Assembly: GCA_018266915.1 (NCBI GenBank)
Contig: JAFDZM010000024.1
Location: forward strand, 62,001-126,000
Direction: 5' to 3'
Length of the DNA: 64,000 nucleotides
Source of the DNA: Bacteroidota bacterium
Lineage (GTDB): Bacteria > Bacteroidota > Bacteroidia > Sphingobacteriales > Sphingobacteriaceae
Shown: positions 17,834-26,183 of the stretch, piece after piece
Layout: the number at the start of each line of letters is the position of its first letter
How positions within the stretch are numbered: position 1 is the first letter of the stretch
Notes under the pieces: generated by a model
Database searches by the model: none
What the model was told of the DNA's origin: nothing
What the model saw: the letters and a program-made list of their open reading frames with translations, nothing else
Made by a program: the position numbers and the translations under genes

Positions 17834-18370
17834 TTACTTTTTCGCAGGCGGAGCAAACCGGCGCATCTTCTCATCATATTCCCGGATCTTACCATCTTTT
17901 ATCAGCACATCATCTACATAGTATATCGAATCTTTTTTACCGTTTTTATCGGTCATTTTTTCGGTATACCATAGGGTAACCCAGGTGTCCTTTTTGTCCG
18001 GATAATAGGTAGTCATCCATGAATCAAACTCTTTGGATACTGTTGCGGATTGAGATCGCATGTCCGTAATCATTTTTATCAGGCTATCCTTGCTTCCTTT
18101 AAAGTAAAACTGGTCTCCGATAAATTCCGCCGTATCAGCAAAAGCTTCGGCGCAGCCTTTTATGTCGCCATCAACGTATTTTTTAAGGCAGTTGAGTACT
18201 ATTAACGCATTTTTCTCGTCGCCAGGTTGCCATTTAATGGAGTACTTGGGCGTAAAAGGATAATTGAGTTTGGCGGTAGTATCGGCGGTACCGGCAGTAT
18301 CGGTACCCAATTTGCTTTTGCAGCCGGCAATAGCTGCACAAAGGACTAATAAAAGGAGCGTTTGTTTCAT
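17834..18370 (-). CDS. NTF2-like (SnoaL-type) lipoprotein
   Basis: 178 residues; lipobox IAGC near residue 17. The body (NALIVLNCLKKYVDGDIKGCAEAFADTAEFI, then WVTLWYTEK and YYVDDVLIKDGKI) has the cone-shaped NTF2-like pattern. It is a paralogue of the divergently transcribed gene at 18582-19139: both share the lipoprotein start, the W-VtlWY motif, and a C-terminal R-R-PP-KK tail. Ligand or partner unknown. Confidence 0.7.
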   Translation of the reverse strand: MKQTLLLLVLCAAIAGCKSKLGTDTAGTADTTAKLNYPFTPKYSIKWQPGDEKNALIVLNCLKKYVDGDIKGCAEAFADTAEFIGDQFYFKGSKDSLIKMITDMRSQSATVSKEFDSWMTTYYPDKKDTWVTLWYTEKMTDKNGKKDSIYYVDDVLIKDGKIREYDEKMRRFAPPAKK

Positions 18371-18513
18371 GGTTTTTTTGTTTTGGGTTGATCAATAGCA
18401 TTGATAAAAATTAGGTTTCAATTAAAAAAATATTGCCGAGGTAAGGGTATCTAAACTCCGAATTAAATGCATAAAAATTGGGAGCTTATGATGAATTAAT
18501 ATCTAATTAATCT

Positions 18514-18543
18514 TTTGAATATCAAAATGTTATGTTAGATTTA
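18514..18543 (+). promoter_or_regulatory. Candidate Bacteroidota-type promoter
   Basis: TTTG at 18514-18517, an 18-nt spacer, and TAGATTTA at 18536-18543 (7 of 8 to TAnnTTTG), 38 bp before the ATG of the NTF2-like lipoprotein gene. Confidence 0.5.
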
Positions 18544-18581
18544 TTTAACCAATTACAATTAAACTCTTTAAACCCATTACA

Positions 18582-19139
18582 ATGAAAAAAGCCCTGTATT
18601 TATTTGCGGCGATTGCACTATTTGCGTCCTGCAAAAGCGGAACATCAACCGATGGTACCGCTGCTAAAAGCGATAGCTCCGCTGCCAAAAAAGATACGCT
18701 GCCGATGGCTTATAAGGCATCGTATTCGTCTTCATTTACCATTTCTGATAATGCAAAAAATGAGCAATTAGTACTGCAATCGTACAAAGACTGGGAGGAT
18801 AATAACATAAAAAACGGTTCGGCCTATCTTGGGGATACAGTAGCTATGGATTTTTCAAATGGAAGGCACCTGGTGGCCCCGCGCGATGCTATGATGAAGG
18901 AATGGCAAAATTTCAGGGATAGCCTGAGCAGTATTAAGTTAAATGTAGTGGCAGTGACCAATTTACATAGCACTGATAAAAATACCGATTGGGTAGGTGT
19001 TTGGTATAAAGAAATCGATACCTATAAAACCGGCAAGGTAGATTCAGCATTTTACCAGGATGACAATAATGTTAAAAACGGTAAAATCGTTTATATCAGT
19101 TCAAAGCGCCGCACTTTACCCCCTATGAAGAAAATGTAG
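18582..19139 (+). CDS. NTF2-like lipoprotein, paralogue of 17834-18370
   Basis: 185 residues; signal MKKALYLFAAIALFASC with Cys-17 as lipid site. Ser/Lys/Asp-rich linker, then an NTF2-like domain (NEQLVLQSYKDWEDNNIKNG, DWVGVWYKE, FYQDDNNVKNGKIVYI). The ending KRRTLPPMKK mirrors the neighbouring gene's MRRFAPPAKK. A terminator follows directly. Function unknown; the divergent pair suggests an old duplication with inversion. Confidence 0.7.
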   Translation: MKKALYLFAAIALFASCKSGTSTDGTAAKSDSSAAKKDTLPMAYKASYSSSFTISDNAKNEQLVLQSYKDWEDNNIKNGSAYLGDTVAMDFSNGRHLVAPRDAMMKEWQNFRDSLSSIKLNVVAVTNLHSTDKNTDWVGVWYKEIDTYKTGKVDSAFYQDDNNVKNGKIVYISSKRRTLPPMKKM

Positions 19140-19162
19140 AACTACCTTTATAAACAGCAAAG

Positions 19163-19187
19163 GGGCCCGAGTTTTCGGGCTCTTTTT
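19163..19187 (+). terminator. Rho-independent terminator
   Basis: GCCCGA-GTTT-TCGGGC hairpin (19165-19180) followed by TCTTTTT, 24 bp after the stop of the NTF2-like gene. Confidence 0.88.
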
Positions 19188-19197
19188 GTTAGCTGCA

Positions 19198-19869
19198 TTA
19201 ACGTTTCAATCCAATAACATCGGCTCTTGCATCTCTCCGCCACGATTTGCCGAACTTCTTGTCTAAAAATGCAATTACGATATTATTATATGCCATACTG
19301 CATTTTACGCTTTGTGGGGAATCACCAAAATCATGATACTTGACAGTGTATTTCTTTTCAAAGTTGTCCTCCTTTGGTGAGGACACCGGTGCAATACCGC
19401 CCGAAAGCAGCAACATCGGTTTGCCGGCTTTAATATCCTTTTGAGCTTTTGCCGAACCGAAACTACAAGTGGATACATTGACGATCAAAACATTCTCCGA
19501 TTGTTTTGGGATACTGAAAGGTGTATCAATATTCAATCTACTGTTTACAAGCCTGTAACGCCCTTTAGCAAGGCCGGTGAGCTTAAAAAGACCCAGGCTG
19601 TCGGTTACCCAACGCGACACAACTTTACCGTGGGCATCCAACACAGCCAGATGGGTAAACTTTAATAAAGCGCCATTACCCATGGCTCCTTTTACGGTAT
19701 AGCTACCTGGAGGAGTTGCTGTTGCTGTTACATGAGTTGTTGCTTTAGGTGTCGCAACTGTTTTGGATGTTGGTTTCGTTTGCCCAGTAACATGAATAAG
19801 GGCAAACGGACATGTGAACAGGATTAATGCTATTAGTGCTGCTTTTAACTGATAAGATTTGACGGTCAT
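19198..19869 (-). CDS. Secreted protein with carboxypeptidase-regulatory-like domain
   Basis: 223 residues; signal peptide ending HVTGQ, then a Thr/Lys/Pro-rich linker. The middle (LLKFTHLAVLDAHGKVVSRWVTDSLGLFKLTGL, about residues 67-100) looks like a beta-sandwich of the carboxypeptidase-regulatory/SpaA type. The C-terminus (MAYNNIVIAFLDKKFGKSWRRDARADVIGL) resembles a conserved tail of small Bacteroidota proteins of unknown role. No enzyme motif is visible. Confidence 0.6.
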   Translation of the reverse strand: MTVKSYQLKAALIALILFTCPFALIHVTGQTKPTSKTVATPKATTHVTATATPPGSYTVKGAMGNGALLKFTHLAVLDAHGKVVSRWVTDSLGLFKLTGLAKGRYRLVNSRLNIDTPFSIPKQSENVLIVNVSTCSFGSAKAQKDIKAGKPMLLLSGGIAPVSSPKEDNFEKKYTVKYHDFGDSPQSVKCSMAYNNIVIAFLDKKFGKSWRRDARADVIGLKR

Positions 19870-19988
19870 ACAAGTTAGGGTTACTTATTCAATGTAATGG
19901 CAATTATTTTCATAGTTGAAAACGCCAGTTTATCTGCCATTGTTTGCAGATAGACTAAATTACCTTGAATGAGTAATTTGCAATTTGT

Positions 19989-20825
19989 TTAAGACGGGAA
20001 TATCAATAATGGTACACGAATATTGCCCGGGATACGATAAGGCATATCGTGGCCTACCAGTTCATTAAAGTGGAATTTATTATTTACCAGTATTAGCAGG
20101 TCGTTATTCATGCCGTTTACCAGCACATCAATAGCACGCGGAATGTCTCTTTCCCTGATGTTGCTGAAATAAACATGTTCCTGGTTAGATCGTGTCAGCA
20201 GCGTTTCGGAAAAAACGGTGCGGGCATAGTTATCCTCCATAAATGGTAGTCCCTTTGCTGATATATTGGCTATCAGTATGCTTGCATTTAAAGGCTTGGC
20301 CAGCTGGCTCAGGAAGGATACAATCTCGCGCCGGCAAAAACGCAGGTCGGTTGCATAAACTAATTTCTCAAATGCTTTGTATGGAAATTTTTCAGGGATC
20401 AGCATCACTGGGCAGCCCGATTTGGTAGAGCAGCTTAATGCTTCTGCTTCAATGTGCATCAGGTCATCCTCATCCTCTGATATTCCCCTTACCAGCATAC
20501 CCACATCATACCTGTTTACTATGGATAATACCTGATTAGGTGCGTAGTTTACCCCTTCAATAAACTTAACAACAGGCAGCAGCCCGGTTTCCCAGTTAAG
20601 TTTTGATTCCAGCTTCAAAATCCAGTTGGTATTATCCGTTGTAATTTCCGTTTCTTCCTCGTTGGCATGGGCAAGTGCAAGCTCTTTGGCTACAGGATGC
20701 TCCCGTTTATCAAAAGTGTTCCAAACGTACAGGTTGGTATTGGTCTTTCCGGCCAGAAGTAAGGCGAGTTCTGTGGCGTGCTCGGCCTCCGGAGAAAAAT
20801 CATTGAATATCAAAATGTTTTTCAT
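19989..20825 (-). CDS. Universal stress protein-like, tandem Usp domains
   Basis: 278 residues, two UspA-type halves (start ILIFNDFSPEAEHATELALLLA; second half from LVYATDLRFCRREIVSFL). The ATP-binding glycine motif of ATP-type Usp is not visible. It is a paralogue of 61167-61976: both share CRR after the second strand, FNNIRER-like FSNIRER, and FHF near the end. Unlike that gene it lacks the twin operators of the low-oxygen island. Confidence 0.8.
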   Translation of the reverse strand: MKNILIFNDFSPEAEHATELALLLAGKTNTNLYVWNTFDKREHPVAKELALAHANEEETEITTDNTNWILKLESKLNWETGLLPVVKFIEGVNYAPNQVLSIVNRYDVGMLVRGISEDEDDLMHIEAEALSCSTKSGCPVMLIPEKFPYKAFEKLVYATDLRFCRREIVSFLSQLAKPLNASILIANISAKGLPFMEDNYARTVFSETLLTRSNQEHVYFSNIRERDIPRAIDVLVNGMNNDLLILVNNKFHFNELVGHDMPYRIPGNIRVPLLIFPS

Positions 20826-20868
20826 AGTACTTTGATTACAAGAAATTACCGGGGAATAATTAACAGAA

Positions 20869-20876
20869 CAAAGCTA
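20869..20876 (-). promoter_or_regulatory. -7 box for the Usp-like gene
   Basis: On the minus strand TAGCTTTG, a full match to TAnnTTTG, 43 bp before the start codon. No TGAY-N4-RTCA pair lies at the spacing used in the 32-62 kb island. Confidence 0.5.
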
Positions 20877-21136
20877 AACAAAAGCCCACGGGAAATGACC
20901 TATTTTTTAATTATTATTTTATTAACTTTTTATCAACAATTACCATCTACAACCACGTCCAGTGGCTTTTGTTTTGTAATTTCTTAGTGATTTTGTATCA
21001 TTGCATTATCAATTTCATAACAACACGGCGGTTTTCAAAAAGGGCCTAAGTCCTGTCTGGGAAATAAAGTGTTGATAACTAAGAGATTGATCTCCCTTCG
21101 GAACACTAAGGGTTTGTTTTATATAAGTTCTTATAT

Positions 21137-21208
21137 TTTCCTGTGGTGTAACGGTTAGCACCTCTGACTCTGACTCAGAAGATCGTGGTTCGAATCCATG
21201 CAGGAAAA
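21137..21208 (+). tRNA. tRNA-Gln (CTG)
   Basis: Full cloverleaf by hand: acceptor TTTCCTG/CAGGAAA, anticodon stem TCTGA/TCAGA with loop CTCTGAC (anticodon CTG at 21170-21172, reading CAG), T arm CGTGG-TTCGAAT-CCATG, discriminator A. CCA is not encoded. A strong hairpin terminator follows. Confidence 0.93.
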
Positions 21209-21220
21209 CCCGGAATTACA

Positions 21221-21255
21221 AAAAAGGCGTCATTTTATTGCAATGACGCCTTTTT
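21221..21255. terminator. Bidirectional terminator between tRNA-Gln and acyltransferase
   Basis: Perfect 14-bp stem: AAAAAGGCGTCATT (21221-21234) and its complement at 21242-21255, loop of 7 nt. A-run on one side and T-run on the other serve both the plus-strand tRNA and the convergent minus-strand gene. Confidence 0.9.
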
Positions 21256-21270
21256 ACTTTGGTTCTGATA

Positions 21271-22515
21271 TCAGATAGCAGGGTTTTGGGCTGCTATAGT
21301 TTCCACCTCTTTGATTTTCACATTTTGGGAAGTTACCAGGAATGGCTTCTCAAATATGAGGAAAAACAGGTACGAGATAAATACCACTAAGGGCGTACCA
21401 ACAAGAATCAGAAAACAAGTTTTACCGAATGTTGACAGGTGCATACCCGCCAGTATATATTGCGTTAGTAGCTGAAGCAGAAAAGGGTGAATAAGGTATA
21501 AGCTATAAGAAAATGTACCTATCAAAATAAGCGGCTCCCAACACAAAACTTTCAAAATTGATTTTTTCTTAATAGTTAAAGCATTCGTGGTAGCGCATAA
21601 TACTAAAAAGGCCGCTGATATTAGTCCAAAAATAATATCCTTGCTTTCAATCACAACCAGGTTGTAAGTATTGGTAGAAGGTCCCCCATTATCTATTTCG
21701 GAAGGAATGATCTTATAAACGCCGGCCGCAATTATAAAAAGCAGTATAATGCTTAGTGTATTCAGGTTGCCTAAAAACCTTCTAATACGGACTGCTGCAT
21801 CATTGCCTGAAAATGCCAGGTCGGCGGCAAGCATACCAGAAGTAAACAGAATAATGAATGGACTTACACCCGATCTGAAAAGATTAATGTCAGGATAATA
21901 TATTTTGAATACAATTAATAGAACTGAGATGGTTATTGTGCTAATACAAGCGAATAAAAGAGCGCTAAACGGCCCTTTTCTTCGCCACAACCATACTATT
22001 AAAGGGAATATCAGGTATAATCTAAATTCAACAGCAATTGACCATAAAGAGTAATTTATCTTAGTCGAGGTGGACAAAAAAATGTCCTGAAGAAATAATA
22101 AATGAATTACAAAGTCCTTGAAATTAGCATTTACAGACATGTCCCAACTGCTGGACGTTTTAACACTAATTAAAGTTGTGGCAAGTAGTAATGAAACTGC
22201 TATAGTTGCATAATAAGCCGGGACTATCCTTATAATACGCCGCTTGATGAAGGTGACAATGCCCCCTTTTAATTTATAGTTGTTTCGGATGATAGATAGC
22301 ATAAGACTAAATCCCGATAGCACAATGAACGTATCTACGGCCAGGTGCCCGTCTGAAAATATCTTAAAAATCACCTGTTCCGCTGTTGACAAGTTGTGTG
22401 GTTTAATAAAATAATACTGCAGCATGGCATGGTGCATTACAACGTAAAGTGCCGCAATAGCCCTTATGCTGTCCAGGTACTGGAAGCGTTGTTTAGCGGA
22501 ATTCAACAAAGACAT
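21271..22515 (-). CDS. Acyltransferase family 3 membrane protein
   Basis: 414 residues with about ten membrane helices. The N-terminus FQYLDSIRAIAALYVVMHHA holds the R-(x)10 region and catalytic His of acyltransferase_3 (OafA/NodX-type) proteins; VDTFIVLSGFSLMLS follows as the second conserved block. It would O-acetylate a surface glycan or related acceptor. It is not in the polysaccharide cluster and stands alone. Confidence 0.88.
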   Translation of the reverse strand: MSLLNSAKQRFQYLDSIRAIAALYVVMHHAMLQYYFIKPHNLSTAEQVIFKIFSDGHLAVDTFIVLSGFSLMLSIIRNNYKLKGGIVTFIKRRIIRIVPAYYATIAVSLLLATTLISVKTSSSWDMSVNANFKDFVIHLLFLQDIFLSTSTKINYSLWSIAVEFRLYLIFPLIVWLWRRKGPFSALLFACISTITISVLLIVFKIYYPDINLFRSGVSPFIILFTSGMLAADLAFSGNDAAVRIRRFLGNLNTLSIILLFIIAAGVYKIIPSEIDNGGPSTNTYNLVVIESKDIIFGLISAAFLVLCATTNALTIKKKSILKVLCWEPLILIGTFSYSLYLIHPFLLQLLTQYILAGMHLSTFGKTCFLILVGTPLVVFISYLFFLIFEKPFLVTSQNVKIKEVETIAAQNPAI

Positions 22516-22906
22516 TATTAGTGTAGATTGGTTTATAATTTTGTGCTTGGGGGCTATTGGTACATATTTACGAAAGAATTCTGTAGTAATTTTGTGTTTA
22601 AGTTATTGATAATCAGTACGTTGTTTAATTATTAAGCCCAATTGGTTGATTTAGAGTTAATTGTGCCATCTCATTAAAATGGAAAAATTATGTTTGTGAC
22701 CTTATGTAGACGTCACTATTAAAATGTGATTAAAAGGTATTTGAATAGCCAGAGTAAGGTTATTTCTGATCTCCTTTTAATTGAAACTGAAGGTTTGTCC
22801 TGATAGTTTAGCTATTGGGTTTACTAAACAAAAAACCCTGCCGAACATCGGCAGGGATCTCTTTTTTTGATCTGTGTTTATAGTTTAAGTGTTAATAGGC
22901 CTGAGA
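22516..22906. other. Intergenic region
   Basis: 390 bp, AT-rich. Apart from the hairpin at 22836-22856 I see no gene, tRNA or clear repeat. The right promoter of the acyltransferase should lie near 22520-22600, but no clean TAnnTTTG box is visible. Confidence 0.5.
22836..22856 (-). terminator. Rho-independent terminator of the DUF4468 gene
   Basis: CCCTGCCGA-ACA-TCGGCAGGG, a perfect 9-bp stem; on the minus strand it is followed by a run of T (AAAAAA on plus at 22829-22835). Confidence 0.88.
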
Positions 22907-23506
22907 TTAAAATACTGCGTAATCAGCTTTGTTATTTTTATCCATGTATTCCTTCAGCGTACCCATTCTTTCTTTAAGGTTGGCGACCATTTTATTGAAT
23001 ACTCTTGGATATAATGCTTTGTATGAACCATGTTGTTTATCCATGCGTGCGTACAGGTCGGGGATGGTGAAACTTACTGTCCTTGAGTTGTTCTCAGATA
23101 CATGTGATTCTTTGGTTACAACGATATCATAGATACGCACACGGTATTTACCGTCTTTGCAAATGATCTCGGTATTATAGTTTATATCCCATTTCAATAC
23201 TGCTACGCTTGGAAAAATGCTTTTATAATCGCTCACGGTTAATTGACCCTTACCAACAATTTTACCTTCCTGGGCGTCATCATATTGAAATGCATCTTTT
23301 GCGCCAGTAAAAACGTCTACAAAATAAGTTTTTGCTTTCTTGTAAAGTTGATCTTTGGTAGCGTTGTTATCAACGTTAACCACTTCCTGGAATTGATACT
23401 TGCCATCCACAACAGGGACCGAGTCGAGTTGTATGCCGCCTTTGTTTTGCGCTTTCGCAGTTACCGAAGCCGCTGCTATCAGGACGATCAGGAATAATCT
23501 TTTCAT
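22907..23506 (-). CDS. DUF4468-type secreted protein
   Basis: 199 residues; signal peptide ending VTAKAQ. The body (YQFQEVVNVDNNATKDQLYKKAKTYFVDVF, then GKGQLTV and a beta strand with KYRVRIYDIVV) matches DUF4468, a TBP-like-fold family common in Bacteroidota envelopes. Function not known. A terminator follows. Confidence 0.85.
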   Translation of the reverse strand: MKRLFLIVLIAAASVTAKAQNKGGIQLDSVPVVDGKYQFQEVVNVDNNATKDQLYKKAKTYFVDVFTGAKDAFQYDDAQEGKIVGKGQLTVSDYKSIFPSVAVLKWDINYNTEIICKDGKYRVRIYDIVVTKESHVSENNSRTVSFTIPDLYARMDKQHGSYKALYPRVFNKMVANLKERMGTLKEYMDKNNKADYAVF

Positions 23507-23757
23507 TTTGAGTTAATTGGGTTGATTGACAAAGTGCAAATACCAAACCAAATAATAACTCAGAATTAAAAATGCCTTAATCTGCGCGAAATACAGCATT
23601 TGTGTGTTTTTCAGGCTCTTTACGCCACAATAATCATTGCCACAATGTGGGGTAAATCGTTCCCGAAATGCGAAAAATTAATTGGGAGGAAAATAGGGGA
23701 GATAAGAGCATGAGGCCCAGTTTGTTTATAAATCAGGCTGAAATTATCTATCCAATT

Positions 23758-24144
23758 TTATGCAATTTCAAGATGAGCCAATTCATTGCCCAAATTCCTG
23801 ACGCCATCTAACACCTTTTTAATCTGTTTTTCAGATGGAGTCCTTTTTCCATTGATGTATTCAGATAATAAACTTTTATGCATACCAATTCTTGCACCTA
23901 AGGCTGAAACATTAATTTCAGGATAGAATTCAAAGAAAGAAGCCAAATCGAATTGTAATTCTATACTTTCGGCTGTAATTTCTTTCTTTTTAAATTCTTC
24001 TGCATATAAATTATATGCCTCTACTATATTATCTCTTAATTGAGTAAGATTATTACCAGTCGTTCCAATTACACCGTTTTTTTCTTCACGGTATGCACTA
24101 TATCCGGTAGAAGTTTTTTCTACAATAAATTTTAACGGTGCCAT
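23758..24144 (-). CDS. hicB: HicB-type antitoxin with helix-turn-helix
   Basis: 128 residues. The N-terminal part (LKFIVEKTSTGYSAYREEKNGVIGTTGNNLTQLRDNIVEA) has the degraded RNase-H-like fold of HicB; the C-terminal part has an HTH (NVSALGARIGMHKSLLSEYINGKR). It would bind and block HicA and repress the operon through the sites upstream of hicA. It is second in the operon, 90 bp after hicA. Confidence 0.85.
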   Translation of the reverse strand: MAPLKFIVEKTSTGYSAYREEKNGVIGTTGNNLTQLRDNIVEAYNLYAEEFKKKEITAESIELQFDLASFFEFYPEINVSALGARIGMHKSLLSEYINGKRTPSEKQIKKVLDGVRNLGNELAHLEIA

Positions 24145-24234
24145 GATGTTGTTTTTTTAAGAGTTCACCTCCGGAATAACCGGAACGCTCTGAGCCTAAG
24201 ACCTATTTATACTCGCTCAGACGAGTTAGAAATA

Positions 24235-24420
24235 TTATTTTATTCCAGCTTGCTTTTTAATTTTTTCTGCCAAACCTTTTCCCATTTCTTTACTTCCATG
24301 ATTCGGAAATATGATCGCTTGAGATTTGTCAGGATGTTTTAAAATGATATGGCTACCTGACTGCCTATCTTCATACCATCCGGCATTTTTAATTAATCGT
24401 AACAATTCTGAACATTTCAT
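24235..24420 (-). CDS. hicA: HicA-type toxin (mRNA interferase)
   Basis: 61 residues, the usual HicA length: a dsRBD-like fold with KNAGWYEDRQSGSHIILKHP; the His in SGSHI is the conserved catalytic residue. HicA cuts mRNA in translation-inhibiting fashion when free of HicB. First gene of the pair. The gap to hicB holds a 7-bp inverted repeat (TCTGAGC 24189-24195 with GCTCAGA 24215-24221), perhaps tuning the toxin:antitoxin ratio (inference). Confidence 0.88.
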   Translation of the reverse strand: MKCSELLRLIKNAGWYEDRQSGSHIILKHPDKSQAIIFPNHGSKEMGKGLAEKIKKQAGIK

Positions 24421-24441
24421 TCTCCTTTATTTATTATCTCA

Positions 24442-24496
24442 AAAGTAAATATAAGTTTACTTTTTCGCAATAAAAAAGTGAAATATAATTTACTTT
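24442..24496 (-). promoter_or_regulatory. Twin operators of hicAB
   Basis: Two palindromes: AAAGTAAA-N6-TTTACTTT (24442-24463) and AAAGTGAA-N6-TTTACTTT (24475-24496, one mismatch). Their centres are 33 bp apart, about three helical turns, so two HTH dimers would face the same side. They lie directly upstream of the hicA start codon. Confidence 0.75.
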
Positions 24497-24508
24497 TTAA
24501 CGTCTTTC

Positions 24509-24714
24509 CGCCTTTGTTTGATGTTGTCACTAAAAAAACCTACTAGTAGGTTGTGGAACTTAACAAATGCACAGGCTTGTTGGTGACAACACCAACAAGG
24601 GCGGATCATTAACAGACTCTTCGCCTTTGTTGGTGTTGTCACCAACAAAACCACTAAATAGGTGGTGGAACTTAACAAATGCACGCCCTTGTTGGTGTCA
24701 CCAACAAGGGCGGA
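24509..24714. repeat. Two direct copies of a palindrome-bordered repeat
   Basis: Copy one 24509-24605 and copy two 24622-24714, sharing GTGGAACTTAACAAATGCAC in the middle. Each end is itself a palindrome; the right end of copy two is 14 bp on each side of a single T (24684-24712). The outer ends CGCC(T)TTGTTG and CAACAAGGGCG are inverted relative to each other, giving a MITE-like form without an ORF. Confidence 0.85.
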
Positions 24715-24742
24715 GAGACTACCTTCTGAAATTCGCGGGCAC

Positions 24743-25096
24743 CCTCAAAAGGTCTTTGTGCAAAGCGGCGTAAATGATATTTTAAGGACGATACCTACAG
24801 ATAAAATAATTGCTGGTTATAAGACAATTATTGCAATGATACAATCTCAAAGTCCAAACACTAAGATATTTATTAATGGCATATTCCCTTTAAGAAAGGG
24901 TGATGATACAAAAATCAAACAAGTCAATGCTAAGCTGGAGGCGCTATGTAAAGTAAACAGTATTGTATTTATAGACAACTATACCGATATGGTAGACGAT
25001 AACGCGCTTAAGTCAGGCTACCATACCGGCGATAGTTTGCACCTTAATTACGATGGCTAAGTTTTGTGGGCCAGGCATCTTAAAAGATATCTGTAG
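24743..25096 (+). pseudogene. Truncated SGNH/GDSL hydrolase
   Basis: The frame from about 24743 encodes the C-terminal half of an SGNH hydrolase: QSGVNDIL (block III GxND), and DSLHLNYDG with the D-x2-H catalytic pair. The N-terminal half with the catalytic Ser (GDS block) is missing; instead the repeat pair ends some 30 bp upstream. A TAA at 25058-25060 stops the frame where most family members have Tyr after the DG; beyond it the same frame continues as VLWARHLKRYL to a TAG at 25094-25096, which looks like the old C-terminus. So there are two lesions, loss of the 5' part and a nonsense change. Confidence 0.8.
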
Positions 25097-25097
25097 A

Positions 25098-25538
25098 TCA
25101 TAGCGTTGTTTGCTCCTTGCCACAGCTAATCAGGTTGTGCAGGCTATTGGTAATATAACCCGTCCAGGCATTTGAGCAGGCATTGAAGCATTCATTTTTA
25201 GGCACTAAGCCGTGATGCATAAACCGTACTTCGGTTTTGCCCTCCTTCTCAGAGATGTCAAATATTATTTTTGTTCCGTTCCATTCGGTTTTGTCATCAA
25301 CAAAATTCAGGCTGCTGTCTGTAGTAAGCCAAACCACTTTTTTGCCCGGCACCATTTCAACCAATTTATGCTTGCTGTAATGATAGGGTGGGTAGCTATA
25401 AGTAAACTCATCATTAAGCCTGTCTGTATTGCCTTCAATTTCTCCTGACCACCATCCCCGCACATTATTGATGGCGTCGTATGCCTGTTCCGGGGATTGA
25501 TCCACAAGAAAAGCAACGGTAAAATCCTGATTTTCCAT
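25098..25538 (-). CDS. SRPBCC (AHA1-like) domain protein
   Basis: 146 residues. I start at the ATG at 25538 (MENQDFTVAFLVDQS); a longer frame exists upstream but it runs through the 3' part of the neighbour. The strand pattern FLVDQSPEQAYDAINNVRGWW with the C-terminal long helix is the START-like SRPBCC fold of activator-of-Hsp90-type proteins. Paralogue of 25567-26058; both share AYDAINNVRGWWS-like and TEW-GTKIIFDI. Small-ligand binding is likely, ligand unknown. Confidence 0.8.
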   Translation of the reverse strand: MENQDFTVAFLVDQSPEQAYDAINNVRGWWSGEIEGNTDRLNDEFTYSYPPYHYSKHKLVEMVPGKKVVWLTTDSSLNFVDDKTEWNGTKIIFDISEKEGKTEVRFMHHGLVPKNECFNACSNAWTGYITNSLHNLISCGKEQTTL

Positions 25539-25566
25539 AGTTTGATCTATTTTATGATTTCTTATT

Positions 25567-26058
25567 TCACTCCAAATTCCATTTTTCTGCCAGTTGGGTA
25601 TTGTAGCCAATACCTTCCTTTGGGGTTGGTTCACCCTTGCCTGCAGAGATAAGGTTACGCAAGCTGTGCTGGATATAGTTTGTCCAGGCTTCAAAACAAA
25701 CGCCGTAACATTCGTAAGCCGGTATGAGCCCCTCGTGCGTGAACCGAACTTCGGTCTTGCCGCCTTTCTCCGTGATATCAAAAATAATTTTGGTGCCCAC
25801 CCACTCGGTATTGTCCGCTATAAAATTGAAGTAGTTGTCCAGCACTTCCCAGGCTACCAGTTTGCCGGGAGTAAGCTCGGTAATCTTTATGGTGCAATGG
25901 TGAATATCTTTATAGTAATAATAATATACGCCATTCAGTTGGTCGGTAAAACCTTCTATATTTTCAGACCACCATCCGCGTACATTATTGATAGCATCAA
26001 ATGCTTCCTTTGGGGTTTTATCCACCAAAATGGTGGAAGTGAAATCCTGGTTGTTCAT
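25567..26058 (-). CDS. SRPBCC (AHA1-like) domain protein, tandem paralogue
   Basis: 163 residues from the ATG at 26058 (MNNQDFTSTILVDKT), chosen because it lines up with the start of the neighbouring copy; a Met 8 codons upstream is also possible. Same fold and shared blocks as 25098-25538, with an extra C-terminal tail (KEGIGYNTQLAEKWNLE). A tandem duplication transcribed away from the GlxA-type regulator gene. Confidence 0.8.
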   Translation of the reverse strand: MNNQDFTSTILVDKTPKEAFDAINNVRGWWSENIEGFTDQLNGVYYYYYKDIHHCTIKITELTPGKLVAWEVLDNYFNFIADNTEWVGTKIIFDITEKGGKTEVRFTHEGLIPAYECYGVCFEAWTNYIQHSLRNLISAGKGEPTPKEGIGYNTQLAEKWNLE

Positions 26059-26183
26059 AGCTTTATTGATTTGTTGAATCAAAGTTAAGGTCTGATTTTC
26101 AGTTTAAGCATGTGCAAAATGGACTTTATAACGGGTTGATTTGGACATGATTAAATGTCTATCTTTATTAAAAAATAATATGT

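Noticed and set aside
20987..21001. TGATTTTGTATCA as a further CRP/FNR-type operator
   Set aside because: The spacer is 5 nt rather than 4, no partner lies 22 bp away and no box lies at 35 bp; treated as chance.
24509..24714. Possible CRISPR-like array
   Set aside because: Only two copies, each about 95 bp with internal palindromes and a 16-bp gap; no regular spacers and no cas genes.
25539..25781. Longer N-terminus for the SRPBCC gene at 25098-25538
   Set aside because: The extra 81 residues are an out-of-frame reading of the neighbouring paralogue and do not resemble the family.
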